NCBI RefSeq assembly: GCF_002865645.1
Contig: NW_020194518.1
Location: 806,001 to 870,000, forward strand
DNA: 64,000 nt
DNA from: Hyaloscypha bicolor E
Taxonomy: Eukaryota > Ascomycota > Leotiomycetes > Helotiales > Hyaloscyphaceae
Direction: 5' to 3'
Shown here: positions 33,738-45,700 of the stretch, piece after piece
Position numbering within the stretch: position 1 is the stretch's first letter
How the letters are laid out: the number at the start of each line of letters is the position of its first letter
The notes under the pieces: generated by a model
The model's input: the letters and a program-made list of their open reading frames with translations, nothing else
The model's database searches: none
Told to the model about the DNA's origin: nothing
Position numbers and translations under genes: made by a program

Positions 33738-35861
33738 AGTCCTCGTTCCACGATTCTCATTTAAATACAATAGCGAATGAGGGTTGGTGAAGTACTCTCC
33801 GATATATGACGAAGGAGGCTTGGTTTGCCAATCTTCCAATCTCCCCTCACCATGTGGAAGACGGGACATCGGGCGAGATCAGTGTGTGTGGTTTGACTGC
33901 TAAAGGGACATATTTACGGGAGGTTCTCGTTGAATTTCATGCATGGCGTGGTATTATACGCAAAACGGGAGTTCAATTCCTTCTTGCATAGTGGAAACAA
34001 GTGGATGTTGAGAGAGGCAAGACAATCTTTGTTTGAATACAGGATATGAAGGAAGGGAAGAAGATACCAGACTGGTTGGCCCGTCTGGTCTTGCATGTAG
34101 ATATGATACCAATGATCGTTTCTCCGACTCAGAAGCCTGTTTAAGACTCGTGGCCTTCAGATTGTGCGTATAACGTTGTTAGGAGGCTCCAGGTGCAAGG
34201 GAGTTCCCTGTGGGAAACGAAGGTGATTGCCCAACTTTCACTTACCAAAAAGCCCTTATTCTTCCAACCGCATTCCAAGGAGACGGCTCATATCAACGGC
34301 TCCTTTACTATAGTCCTTCACAAGCATTCCATTCACATATTAGAGTTCTTTAATTATATCATGCTTCCGTACGAATATTGTGACAAGATGTCGATTCTTG
34401 AGAACAAAAGACCAGCTGGAAGATAGGACGACATATTATTGGAAAGACAACATTTTGGTAAACCCTGGGAGTGTTTTACTGGGTGGGTTGAAAGATTGAA
34501 AATGAAGAATCTCATACCTTTCCCCAACATGGCTAGGTCTCCCATGATGGTAAAGTGCCCGCTAAGATTTTGTTGCAGTTATTTACAATGCAAGCAAGAA
34601 AGATATATATGATACTTGAGGATACCAGGTCTACTTAGGACCTTGATAACGCGTTCAAGCTTTGTAATGAGGAAATCGATATGAGTGACTCGCCACTCCG
34701 CCTTCCCTAAAGCAAGCCCCAAATACCAATTCCCCTGAGCTGCCCAAGTATGCAAGTACTCCTTCTCCTCAAGCTTTGCTCCAGCCACCAATCAACCACT
34801 CCGCAACCCCAACACGAATAATAAACTTGCTGTCTCCATTGCCACAATAAAAGGAAACAACCACTTTCGCTCTTGCGGAAGATCGAGATCTAAATGAAAG
34901 AAGTTCGGACGTTCACAACAAATCAGGCGGTGATAGCAGTTTCGGCAAAACGGAGATCTGGTATTCCTCCTCCTGACTTTCCTCCTCGTGGTGCTGGATC
35001 CTCGCCGTTTGGCAAGGAGTGAGTATATATACTTGTGGTTGAAAAAAGCTAGTATAACTATCAGCAGACTTTCCACTGCCGTTCAGAAACCAAGAAAAGG
35101 AGTAAGCGTAATGACAAGGAGAAATCAAGGATTTGGGGTCTTCACCTTCGAGACTGCAGCAATCTGACTAACTTCCATCCTACCATAACCCAAGTCTCCA
35201 AATTTCAGCTCCCTAAACCCCGAAAGGTAACAGCCGGGTTTCCAAACCAAGTCCGAGCAGAAATCAATGTTGTGCTAGTTCCCTATAACTTGCTAGAATC
35301 TCGTGAAATACTTGTGGGTGTAGGAAATCCCGCGAGACGATAATAAATATAAGCTCCGATATTACTAGTTTGCACAATCCTGGTTCGAAGTGTCGTCACC
35401 CTTATATAGTACGGTGAACAATGCACTTGGGCTTGTTTTGTAACAATATAGGACTTTAGCAAATAGGCATTGTGGTCCTTGTGGGAGGGCAAAGAGGAAT
35501 TGTGATCGTTAAACAAGAAATTGACTAGTGAAGTTGCCGAAGTTACTAGGAGATTCTGATGCTTCAGAGCGAGCCACAAACTTTTGCAGCTCTGTTATGC
35601 ACACATATCAAGGTAACTTAAGGATGGGGAAGGGGAAAGAAAGAACCCAGGGAAACAGCAGCTTCTCTATCTAAAAGGAGTCGAAAAATGCACCCAATCA
35701 ACGCCTCTCTCTCAATAAGCTACTGAGGAAAACGGTCCATGAAAGTGTCTGGTAGACGATACGAGAAAATGCAGCAAATGTGCCTCTCTGTCCCTCACTG
35801 TCCCATTCCTCGACCACAATTACTACCAGTCTTGACTTATCTAATCTCAGCATGTAACTCT
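33738..35861. other. 2.1 kb gene-poor interval
   Basis: No gene supported. Two short frames on the - strand (34579-34791 and 34792-35076) have somewhat protein-like composition, including a hydrophobic stretch, but join to nothing I recognise. 3' sequence of the kinase gene and of the cytochrome b5 gene should lie at the ends. Confidence 0.4.
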
Positions 35862-36613
35862 TTATGCCTTTCCTTCTTGAGTCTGCAAGTACTTGTATGC
35901 ACCAAATGCAAGACCGGCACCAATGAGGATGATTGCATAGAGACCAATGCCCAATCCCGCGGCATTGTTTGTAGAAGTGGTAGCAGAGGTGGTTGTCGAG
36001 AGCTTTGGTTTTGGGTCTCCCTCCTGAAAGATAATGGATTGAGCATTTATTCAAAGTTGAGACAGGGATATAGATCTCCTTACCTTGCGTTTCAAGTTTC
36101 CGATGAGCAGGCCTTCAAGAATCTCGCGTGCCTCGTCACTGTGTCCAACATCCTCGAAAGCCTCGGTTGCGTCTTGTCCACCAACATCGAGCAGAACTTC
36201 CTCTCCACCTCTGGATGCAAATTAGCAGCTGCTCTTTATCCTATTCCCGTCGAATATAACAGAACAAAGGAGAAAACAAGAGTGGGGTCATTTCCGGCCT
36301 TCTGGCACATGAAAAGGGGTATAGCCGATCTCTAGCTGGCAGAGCACCACTATTCTTGCCCAGGCGCCAGCTCAATGCCCATAAGCAAATGCTCCAAGTC
36401 TAACCACCTCGATCTGCTGACATTCGAAGCGACCAAGGTCACCTCTGATGACCCCCGAAATTTGCAGCGTTTCCAGGGAAGAGATAAAACCTACGGATGC
36501 TCATCAACGAAAGCTGTAGTGTTGTAGACTTTGTCATGGATCACAAGGTATAAGTCCTTCTTCGTCGAGTGCTCTGCGACCTGAGCATATGTGAAATCCT
36601 TGTCGGCAGACAT
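35862..36613 (-). CDS. Cytochrome b5, tail-anchored
   Basis: Membrane-bound haem protein that passes electrons to lipid-modifying enzymes such as desaturases and hydroxylases at the ER. Exons 36613-36495, 36210-36084 and 36023-35862 give 135 residues. Seen: [20 protein letters not shown], the haem-binding HPGG with axial His39, DVGHSDEA with the second axial His63, then a Ser/Thr-rich linker and a C-terminal membrane anchor ([20 protein letters not shown]) with a short luminal end. The HPGG motif is split by a 284-nt intron, long for this genome, so the gene is invisible as one open frame. Identity is clear. Confidence 0.93.
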
Positions 36614-37177
36614 GTTGAGCCGTGTCTTGTTTACTCTCAGAAAAATTAGTCGCAGATGTCTGTTCGCTTATCGCAGTCCGACAGGATTGACAAGAGTCAA
36701 TGGCAAAGGACCAAAGAGATATTCGCCAGGAGAAGGGGGAGAGGCGGGTGGTTGCTGTGGTCGCACTGGGGAAAGTACAAATTGTCCTGTTGAAGATAAA
36801 GTCAAAGTCCCGAGCTTCATTCCGCTGAGCATTCTGCCGAAGCGCTAGCCCTTATTAGGCCTACTGTTCCAGGTCAGCACAAAAGCGATTGGTTTAGTTT
36901 CCCCCAAATATCGTGTGGGACCGGCCTTTCTAGCACATGCAAATATCGATTCATCGGAACGATTGGGGAGGCCCGGAGGATCTCTGTCCTCGGATTCCGA
37001 AAACCGAGAACTATTTGATGACATGACTTGCATATCTTCACATGGATACCTTGGAGCAGACTATTATTGCTGCAATCTCTTGAGGAATAGGAGCATTGTG
37101 TGTCAAATCATGTGTTAAATGGAAGAAGCCGCTTTTCATTGTATTGAGCCCAAGCCAGGCTGAGATCTGTTCCAAGG
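36614..37177. other. Region between cytochrome b5 start and capping-protein end
   Basis: Promoter of the cytochrome b5 gene and 3' end of the capping-protein gene; both are on the - strand. Nothing else seen. Confidence 0.45.
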
Positions 37178-38307
37178 CTATCTCTTGCTGCTGCCCCCTC
37201 CAATATCTTGGCCTAGACGATACCCCGCAATCTTGTCCCACTCAATCTTCTGCCTGGTAATGGGTAACTGTCTCCTTAGCCCCTTAAATGCGCCTTCACT
37301 TAGATTGTTGAACCCCTTGTTGAGCTCTTCTTGGTACTTCTTCTCTGCAACGGTAATTTCCCGTATGATGGTACTGGCAGATCCTGATGAAATTGATGCC
37401 GAGGTTGGTTTGGTGGTCAGAAGTCGGACATTTCCATCTTCATAGTAATGAACATCGACCTTCATAGTGCCTGATAAGGAGGACGAAGAGGGGGAGTAGA
37501 TATACAGTGAGCGCCAGCGGCCATTCCTGCATCCATTAGCCCTGGAATATTTTGCAAAGTGCAGAGAAGTACCAGAAGTTGTTTGGGCTGTACTTGTTGG
37601 CCACCACAAGTATCGCTATCTTCGAGTCACCTTCGATGGGGTATACGCCATACGAGGCATTGGGATAATGTTCCTTGACATGTGTTCCCAAGCTTTTCAG
37701 GATCGAGTTACTGAACCGAGACAGTCAGTTGGGGAAATATCAGGACATCAAGAAGTAGACGTACACAAGATCCGAGTGACCACTTTCCAGAACATAACTT
37801 TGTACGCCACTTGCTTTCTATATCCCGTAAGCCTGGTTGAGTCCAAATATCAGTCATGCTGGCTTGCCTGTGTTGTGTGGTTGAATACGAAACTGGATGA
37901 GTTCTCAACGTCGAAATATCTCCCATTTCCCAAAGAATTGTGTGAGCTGACTATGACCTTAACCCGGTACATCAGTAAGATTCATCTCCGAGTCCGCGAA
38001 GTCCAAACGAACATATTGACTGCTACCAGGCAGTTTGACGGTTGCGAATTGCTCTTCGTTGTATTTCTCGAACGCCGGGCCAAGCTGGGATACGAGGTTG
38101 GGGCTTTCGATAGTGAGAGCTTTGATATCTATTGTAACATATTTAGAATAAAGGGTCCAGCTCTTGGGGTTGTGTTCGTACCAGCAATGACATCTGCAAG
38201 CTTGAGGTTTGTGAGTAGCTGCCTCGAACACTGTAAGGGATTGGACGTACTTCTCCTGGGGGCGCTCCTTCCACGAATGCAGACACTGTGGCGAGTTGGG
38301 AAGCCAT
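37178..38307 (-). CDS. cap1: F-actin-capping protein, alpha subunit
   Basis: With the beta subunit it caps barbed ends of actin filaments at cortical patches. Exons 38307-38251, 38200-38182 (19 nt), 38128-38013, 37957-37868, 37817-37765, 37710-37573 and 37526-37178 give 273 residues, normal for the family. Seen: FVEGAPPGELADVIADIKAL, PAFEKYNEEQFATVKLPG, ENSSSFVFNH, ASYGVYPIEGDSKIAI, NNFWNGRWRS, GTMKVDVHYYEDGNVRL, and the C-terminal actin-binding stretch EGAFKGLRRQLPITRQKIEW. The intron after NHTTQ starts GCAAGC, a GC-AG intron; its borders join Q to KASGVQSYVL. Several phases and a tiny second exon make the model intricate, but all phases close. Confidence 0.93.
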
Positions 38308-38712
38308 TTGAGATCGAGCTTGGGCGTGTAGACTTCGCAACTGCCCCAAAAGCTCAATTCAGAGGAGGACCTGTTCACCTGGAGGATGAGACAGGCCGAA
38401 GCTAATTCCGACCCCTCGATGTGGCTGAAGCGAAAGGGTTGTGGCTGACACGTGACCCGGCTTCCCTTTTAAGGCGGGAAGATCTGCACTTTCTGTTTAT
38501 TCCTGAATTATCTCAAGACGGGGCTCTCAGGTTCCATTTTCTGTAGCTATCTAGACTGCAGTTGCAAAATCATCCAAGTGGCTTGAGCCTATTGCTCGTC
38601 TCCTCTATATCATTCATCTCATCTACAAGTGGACCCCTCAACACCAGCTTCCTGTAACGCCTGCATATGCATTTTCTCCTTTCCGTTCAAAGCTCTGGTA
38701 TGAATACCATAT
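38308..38712. promoter_or_regulatory. Region between cap1 start and E1-beta end
   Basis: 405 bp between two - strand genes; expected to hold the cap1 promoter and the 3' end of the next gene. No specific element is assigned. Confidence 0.45.
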
Positions 38713-40016
38713 TCAGTATTCTATAGCTTGCTTTATGGTATCGTACACCCCTCAAAATTGTCAGCATCTATCAGCTAGTGGAGAACTTTGAACTTACTGG
38801 CAACATCTGGGATATTGAATCGCTCGAACATTAATCCCATATGAACACCCCACCCGGCAACTCTCAACACTGGAGCCTCCAGTCTCAAAAAGGTGTCCTT
38901 GTCCTCTTGTATGCTAGCGGCTACTTCGGCGCCAATTCCGGCGTTCACCATGCTCTCATGAACTACCAAACATCGGCCCGTCTTCCTGACGCTCTTGAGA
39001 ACACACTCCTTGTCCCAGGGGTAGACCGTCCGTAAGTCGATCAATTCTATGCTAATTCCCATATCCTTCTCTGCCTTCTCGATGGCAGCACTGCAAGTGT
39101 ATAGTGGATGGCCGTAGGATATAACAGTGAGATCTGAGCCTTCTTTCAAAACTTCCGCTTTAGAAAGCGGCAATGTGTATGAGCCGATTGGGACCTGTTC
39201 GACTGCAGCTCGGTATAGAGCTTTCGGTTCCATGAAAATGCATGGATCATTGCTCTCAATTGCAGCCAAGAGCAGACCTTTTGCTTGGATGGGAGATCTA
39301 GGCATGATAACTCGTAAACCAGGGATATGTGTAAACAGACTTTCGGGAGATTGTGAGTGGTATCTATTTGTTGTAAGTTCTCCTCTCAAGCCCGCAAGGG
39401 TTGATACTTACAATGCACCATGACCAACACCACCACACGGCATTCGCACAGTCAAGCCTCCCACGTTTCTTCCTTCTGTACCATCTCTGTATCTGAATTT
39501 CGCTGCTTCATTGACCAATTGGTCGAAAGCTGGATAAATATAATCCGCAAATTGTATTTCCGCAACCGCCTTCATGCCTTCTGCGGCGGCCCCAATGCCA
39601 AACCCCACAATCCCTTGTTCGCTCAATGGCGTATTGAACACCCTCTCGGAACCATAGTTCTCTGCTAGCCCCATACTACATCGGAAGACCCCTCCAAATG
39701 CCACATCTTCGCCGAACAGTATGACCGAATCATCCGCGGCCATAGCAAGGGAGAGCGCATCATTGATGGCTTGGAAGAGGTTCATCCGCTTCGTGGTACC
39801 ATTTCGGACTTCGGAAGGAAGCTCCGTGTTTTGCAGAGCAGATTGGGAGGCATGTGCCAGCAGAGGGGTTGTGGAGAAGTCAGTGGGGGTATTCAAACGG
39901 GCCGCTGGGGGATGGGTTGAATAGGGGCGGTGTCTCGGGATATTGCGGACATTGTGTCTTGCTCGAGGTACGGAAGAGGGCAATCGCCTCGAAGGTATTC
40001 TTGTTACTACTCGCAT
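38713..40016 (-). CDS. Branched-chain 2-oxoacid dehydrogenase E1 component, beta subunit
   Basis: Mitochondrial subunit of the complex that oxidatively decarboxylates the ketoacids of leucine, isoleucine and valine. Exons 40016-39412, 39363-38798 and 38750-38713 give 402 residues. Seen: an Arg-rich presequence ([15 protein letters not shown]...), [92 protein letters not shown] and [12 protein letters not shown]. The last exon codes only [12 protein letters not shown] and is easy to miss; it replaces an early stop. The pattern GGVFRCS separates it from the pyruvate dehydrogenase beta subunit. Confidence 0.94.
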
Positions 40017-40342
40017 TTTGTGTGGAACTCCGTACGATAAAACTCACAGAGGAGATGCATCGCATGTGTTGTACTTTATGGTCAGAAAGGCAGCCGTGAA
40101 TAGCCGTCCCTCTATTGTTCCAGTGCCTTATCGGGCATGGCTCCACTTGGCGATAGTTGCTCCGTCAACCCCTTGACCATCCAAAACAAGGCTTTTGGCG
40201 ACTTCGTGGGCCACGCAAGACAGCGCTAAGATTCCATTGTACATATTGTTTGGGTCTTGAAGTTGTTGTTGTTTAACGAAACCGGCGCATTCTTTGATAC
40301 CACTGCGAAATTACGTCGAATTGTTGGAACGGATGGAATGAT
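40017..40342. promoter_or_regulatory. Divergent promoter region, E1-beta / glucanase
   Basis: 326 bp between divergent starts, presumably containing both promoters. Nothing specific seen. Confidence 0.5.
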
Positions 40343-42394
40343 ATGGCCCCCAACGACTCACCACGACGACATCGAGACGGAGAACGACACCATCATCACG
40401 AAAGGAGAAGAGCTAGTCGGAGCCACGCGAAATCGAGACATGAAACGTCTTCTTCACAGTCTGGCTCTCAGCTGCTATCTGCGAATGCACTAGCAAAGCT
40501 AAATCAGCTAAATCAACAACAACCTGCCAGAGCAGAAGAAGTCACTCCACAGAAGAAAAGACGGAGACGGCACAGAGAAGTCGTTGATGAGAAGGTAGTG
40601 GTCGAGAAAAGTAGGAGACAACATAAGAGGAAGAAGCGGAGGGTAGTCAGTGGGGCTCTGCTGGAAGAAGGGGACAGCCGTAGGTTAAAAGGGTTAAGAG
40701 GCGGTGAAAAATATGAGGAATACAAGTACGAAGAGTACGAGAATGGAAAACGAAAGAAGCGATTATGTAGGCCACCTCTAAATCATGCATATAATTTAGG
40801 ATACTGACAATTGCTACCAGGGATGCTTATTGGTGCCGCAGTGGTACTTATCATCGTTATAGTAGCCGTTGCAGTGGTTGTGTCCAAGAAGAAATCGAGT
40901 TCGTCCAGTAGCGGCTCCTCAAATTCCAATCTCAACGGGATATCAGAGTCAGATATCCCAGAGGCTGCCAGAGGAACATATCTGGACCCATTTACATGGT
41001 ACGACACAACGGACTTCAATGTCACTTATACGAATCAGACGGTTGGAGGACTTCCAATCATGGGATTGATGTCGAAATGGGATGACTCCAAGAGTGCAAA
41101 CTCGAACACCCCGCCAATATCAACCGCATGGGGATCTTATGCCACCACACCAGTGAGAGGAGTTAATCTCGGAGGCTGGCTTTCACTAGAACCCTTCATT
41201 ACACCTTCCCTGTTCAATTACGATTCTAGTCTGGGCATCATCGACGAGTGGACATTAACAAGCCATCTGGGTTCCGCGGCCCAATCAACACTGGAAAAAC
41301 ATTATTCAACGTTTGTGACGGAGCAAACGTTCATAGATATAGCCAATGCCGGGCTTGATCATGTTCGAATACCTTTTTCGTACTGGGCTGTAATAACGTA
41401 TGACGGCGATCCGTATGTTTTCCGAACGTCTTGGAGATATCTTCTCAGAGGCATTGAGTGGGCGCGCAAACATGGTCTTCGGATAAATCTGGATCTTCAT
41501 GGACTGCCTGGTAGTCAGAATGGGTGGAATCACAGTGGACGCCAAGGACCAATAGGTTGGCTGAATGGGACCGACGGAGCTCTAAATGGCAATCGATCCC
41601 TCGAAGTCCACAACCAGCTCTCGCAATTCTTCGCCCAAGATCGTTACAAGAACATCATATCATTCTATGGTCTAGCGAACGAGCCCAAGATGACCTACCT
41701 CGTTCATTCCGAGGTCCTAGATTGGACAGCAAGCGCGTACACACTTGTCCGCAAGAACGGAATAAATGCCTACGTTGTCTTCGGCGACGGCTTCTTGGGC
41801 CTAGCAAAATGGCAAGGCGAATTACAAAGCTATGACGGGCTCGTGCTGGACGCCCATCAATATGTGATCTTTAACATGAACCAAATCGACTACAACCACT
41901 CCACCAAAGTCGCCTACGCCTGCTCGGGCTGGACTGAGCAAACCGAGCTGAGCATGAACGTAGCAACTGGCTTCGGACCGACCATTGTCGCCGAGTGGTC
42001 CCAAGCTGACACAGACTGTGCCCCAAACCTCAACAACGTCGGCGTCGGCAATCGCTGGACCGGAACCTTCAATTCAGGAGACCCGACAACGCAAGTCCTG
42101 TCTCCTGACTGCCCGTTGAAAAACACACAATGTGAATGCACGGATGCAAACGCCGATCCGAGCAGGTACAGCACTACTTACAAGCAGTTTCTCCAGATGT
42201 TTGCAGAGGCGCAGATGGAGAGCTTTCAGAAAGGTTGGGGATGGTTCTATTGGACTTGGAAGACGGAGGCTGCGACGCAGTGGAGTTATCAGGCGGGACT
42301 TGCAGCGGGGATTCTACCTGTGAAGGCGTATGCGCCTGTGTTTAATTGTTCGGCGACGGTGCCGACCTTCTCGGGACTGCTGGAATATTATTGA
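40343..42394 (+). CDS. exgD: Membrane-anchored GH5 glucan 1,3-beta-glucosidase (ExgD type)
   Basis: Cell-wall exo-beta-1,3-glucanase anchored as a type II membrane protein. Exons 40343-40766 and 40821-42394 give 665 residues. Seen: a strongly basic cytoplasmic region (about 1-141: His/Arg runs, KKRRRRHREV, KRKKR), a single membrane helix at about 143-163 (MLIGAAVVLIIVIVAVAVVV), then the extracellular GH5 domain: RGVNLGGWLSLEPFITPS, DHVRIPFSYW, YGLANEPKM with the acid/base Glu, and TIVAEWSQAD with the nucleophile Glu; GWGWFYWTWKTE near the C-terminus. The intron lies just before the membrane helix, so models starting at the helix would lose the cytoplasmic tail. Confidence 0.93.
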
Positions 42395-42795
42395 AGTGAG
42401 GTGTGATTGGAAGGGATGTAGATATGTCTATGTATAGTTGTACGGTTGGGCTATAGAGATGGTGCTTAGATGGGATTGGAGTCGTGCACAGCGATCTGGA
42501 GTTTGGGTCTAATACCTGTGTTGAGATTTGGCATGAATGATGAGACTTTGTCCCTCTGATTAATTTGCGTCGGTTCCAAGTGAAGAGGGGTAATCTTGAA
42601 GCGAAAATTATCAGGCGAAAGAAAAAACTAATTGAGGCTAGCAATATGAGTCTCTGTGAATCCTTGTCCATTGGTATATTCAAAGCCACAATACTTGCCA
42701 GACGGGTGCTCGAGAACCATCAACACTTTCACTCGTTATCCTCATCTGGTTTATATGCAAAGCCGCCTTCAACTTGAAAATCGAACCCCCTCGTT
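42395..42795. other. Convergent 3' region, glucanase / lipase-like gene
   Basis: About 400 bp between two gene ends; presumably 3' untranslated sequence. Nothing else seen. Confidence 0.5.
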
Positions 42796-45700
42796 TCAAG
42801 CGATAGTCGAGTGTGTAGGGAAGTTACTCGCAGCCGTAACGAACGTCTCCAAAGGCGGCCGCTCAGCACCCACAACCTGCCCATTCTCAGCCACCTTCTC
42901 GCTGTCTACAGAGCTCATTGGTACACTGTTCTCCTTTCCCTTTCCCTTCCCAAAAACAACTGTCCCATCAGCAGGCCTTTCATTCTCCCTCATCACCTTC
43001 GCCTCTTCGCTACTACTCCCAGTCCCAGCAGCAGCATGGATATCAGCTGAGTTTACCGAAACTCCGCTTTCCATCACTTCCTTAGTCCGCAGATCCTTTG
43101 TGGGTGGGATGCCCACTTCACTGGTCAGGGTTGTCATGCTCGCGCTGGCGTTGTGGCCTGCAATACTAAATGGGAATGCGATCCCGTCTGCTTTTGGCCT
43201 CTTCAGATCGTACTCCTCATTCGTTGGAACTTTGAGCAATATCGCTGGATTGGTCCCATTTGCAGCGAACTCAGGTGCTAAGTGGTTGTCTGAAGGTTGT
43301 CCCGGCTTTTCGTTCTTCACAGTAAGTAAGTCAGCGGCCGGTGTGTTCTCGTCCACTTCGTCTTGGTTTTCGGTCTGGTTCTGATCGGTGACTGTTCGTC
43401 TTCGAGATCTACTTCGGCTGTTGGATGGTTTCTTCCCCTTATCCAGCAGCTTTCCTTGGTTTGTCTTGGTATCATGTAGAGGGCGAGCTCCAGCACCGTC
43501 CTCTGCAGAGGCTAAAGTCGTCTCGGGTGCTTTATCGGCTTCCTGCTCGAGTTTAATCGCGTCCTCGTCATGCTTGCTGCCCCACAGAGACCACAAGCTC
43601 ATTCCCCAACTGCGTTCCTTCTTCCTTTCTCTGAGATCGGCACCAGTCTTTCTTCTGCCTGCGAGAGCGGATGGAGGTGGAACTTCTCCAGCACCGAATT
43701 GTTGGTATCCTTGAGCCAATTCTCTTGCTCGCTGTTTTTGTACTCTTCGCTTTGCTGAGGCGTACCTGGTATCCCATTCTCGTTTCGCGGTCATCCATTT
43801 CTTGACCGGGCCTTCTTTGATCACGCCGATTTCACTTGGAAGTAGACTGCAGCCTGGAAGTTCTGATTCAGGCTCAAGTGGTCTGATAATTCCATGACGA
43901 TCAACTCGTTCACGAATCATATGGTCCTTGAAGGGAGGAAGCGCGTCCCCGGCTTTCCCAACGGCTTTGTAGCCTGCATCACCGGACTTCTCCTAGATAG
44001 ACATAAGAGCATGTTCAACCAACGATGGATTATTGTTCTTACCTTCTCAGCGGTGGCATCGTCTTCCTCTGAGTCGGACTTAGAAATGACTGAAACATCA
44101 TCGTCGTCCAAGATTTCAATCTCCGTCTTCTGAGCTCGAGCAAGTGCCCATGCTCCAAACTGTGCTATTGATCGATACATGTATTTTGCAGGACGGGTGA
44201 AGCTTAGAGTTGGTGCCACATGGCAGAGGTCGTCCCAGACCTGAAGTTGGACATCAGTGGGTTTCCAACGATTGACTTGATTTCTGTTGTGGTCATGAGG
44301 ACTCTCATCGAGGAAGTCGTCTCCAGGTGGATATTTGGTTGGATTTGCAGCCTTATGGGCAAGGTAGATTTGTTCATCTCTGAGCATTTCCCCACCTCCT
44401 GTTTGGATGAGTAGTGGGGGGAGGCCTCCTAGTGAAGGCTGTAAAATAGGGGAGACTAAAGGATGCGAGATGAGATGGTTTGAGGCATACATCTGGATCT
44501 GGTCTTTGATCTCGACCAATTGGCCATCAATCATTATAGAAAGATCCCGACCAGAACCGGGGATTGTGTTTGCGGTTGGTACATTGCCATTCATGCGGGA
44601 AGCAGCATTAGCATTTTGAGTTCCAGCATTCGGATGAGTATCAACATGGAAACCCTGAACAGCGTCTGTTTCGCTTGGATGATGCTTGCTGTGGTCGTTG
44701 TGGGACAAGCTCTGGACGAGACCTTCCTCGATCGCTAACATATCGTCCGAGTTTGGAGGGGGCCATGAGGCTGAGGGCTTTTGTTGAAAGCCATACGGAG
44801 GAACGTAATCCAAAGGGTTGTCACCAGCAACACTTGGAAACGAGTGAGTTAGATCACACCAAGGAGAGATTAGGATAGCTCCAGCAGGTAGAGGAATTCC
44901 TCGATCCCGCAATATAACCATCATGCTAATTTTGGTCAACAGAAAATCCAGTCAACATCTAGTCAACTTACCTCACCACCATGCCTCCCCCAGCAGAGTC
45001 GCCGGCCAATATTATATGACTTGGGTCCTGAACTGTCAGGAGGTAGAGATATGCAGCTAGGCAATCATGCAGACCACAAGGAAATGGAAATTGAGGTGCA
45101 AGTCGATATCGTGCTGCTTCGAATTAGCATGGTGCAAGTCAACGACAGGTCTTTAATACTCACTGCTCACAGTTAGTTCTTAACATCTACAAAACAACTG
45201 AAATGAAACTTACCGAGCAAAAACCCTAGCCTTTAGCTTTCTCGCATGTCTCTGCATTTGATACCGATGCTCATCTACACTTCCAAAGAAGTACGCACCG
45301 CCATGGACGTAAAGCATCACCCTTGTCCCAGGATTCTTCGTCCGTTTCCTCTCCTGGTAATCAACCCTCATTTCAATCCATTCGGCTGCCAACTCGCTCC
45401 CCGGTCTGCGCCATTGCCACCAGGTCTTCCCACCAACTTTCTCAATGCCATGATGCCCTAATTGCTCTTGTACGGCCTGCGCAGCCTTCGTGGTGTATTC
45501 GTCTGCTATCTTGAGTTCGTCTACCTTCACCCAGTGCGGATGCGGCACCCACTGCGATGTGAATCGTTGAATTTCCTCGACAGTATGATGGGAGGCATAT
45601 ATCAAGAATTTGCGGATTAAGTGTATGCCCTCGTCGTAGGAGATATGCGCCGTGGGCTTTTGAGCCAGGGGTTTGCGGTTGAGATACTGCAGCAATGAGC

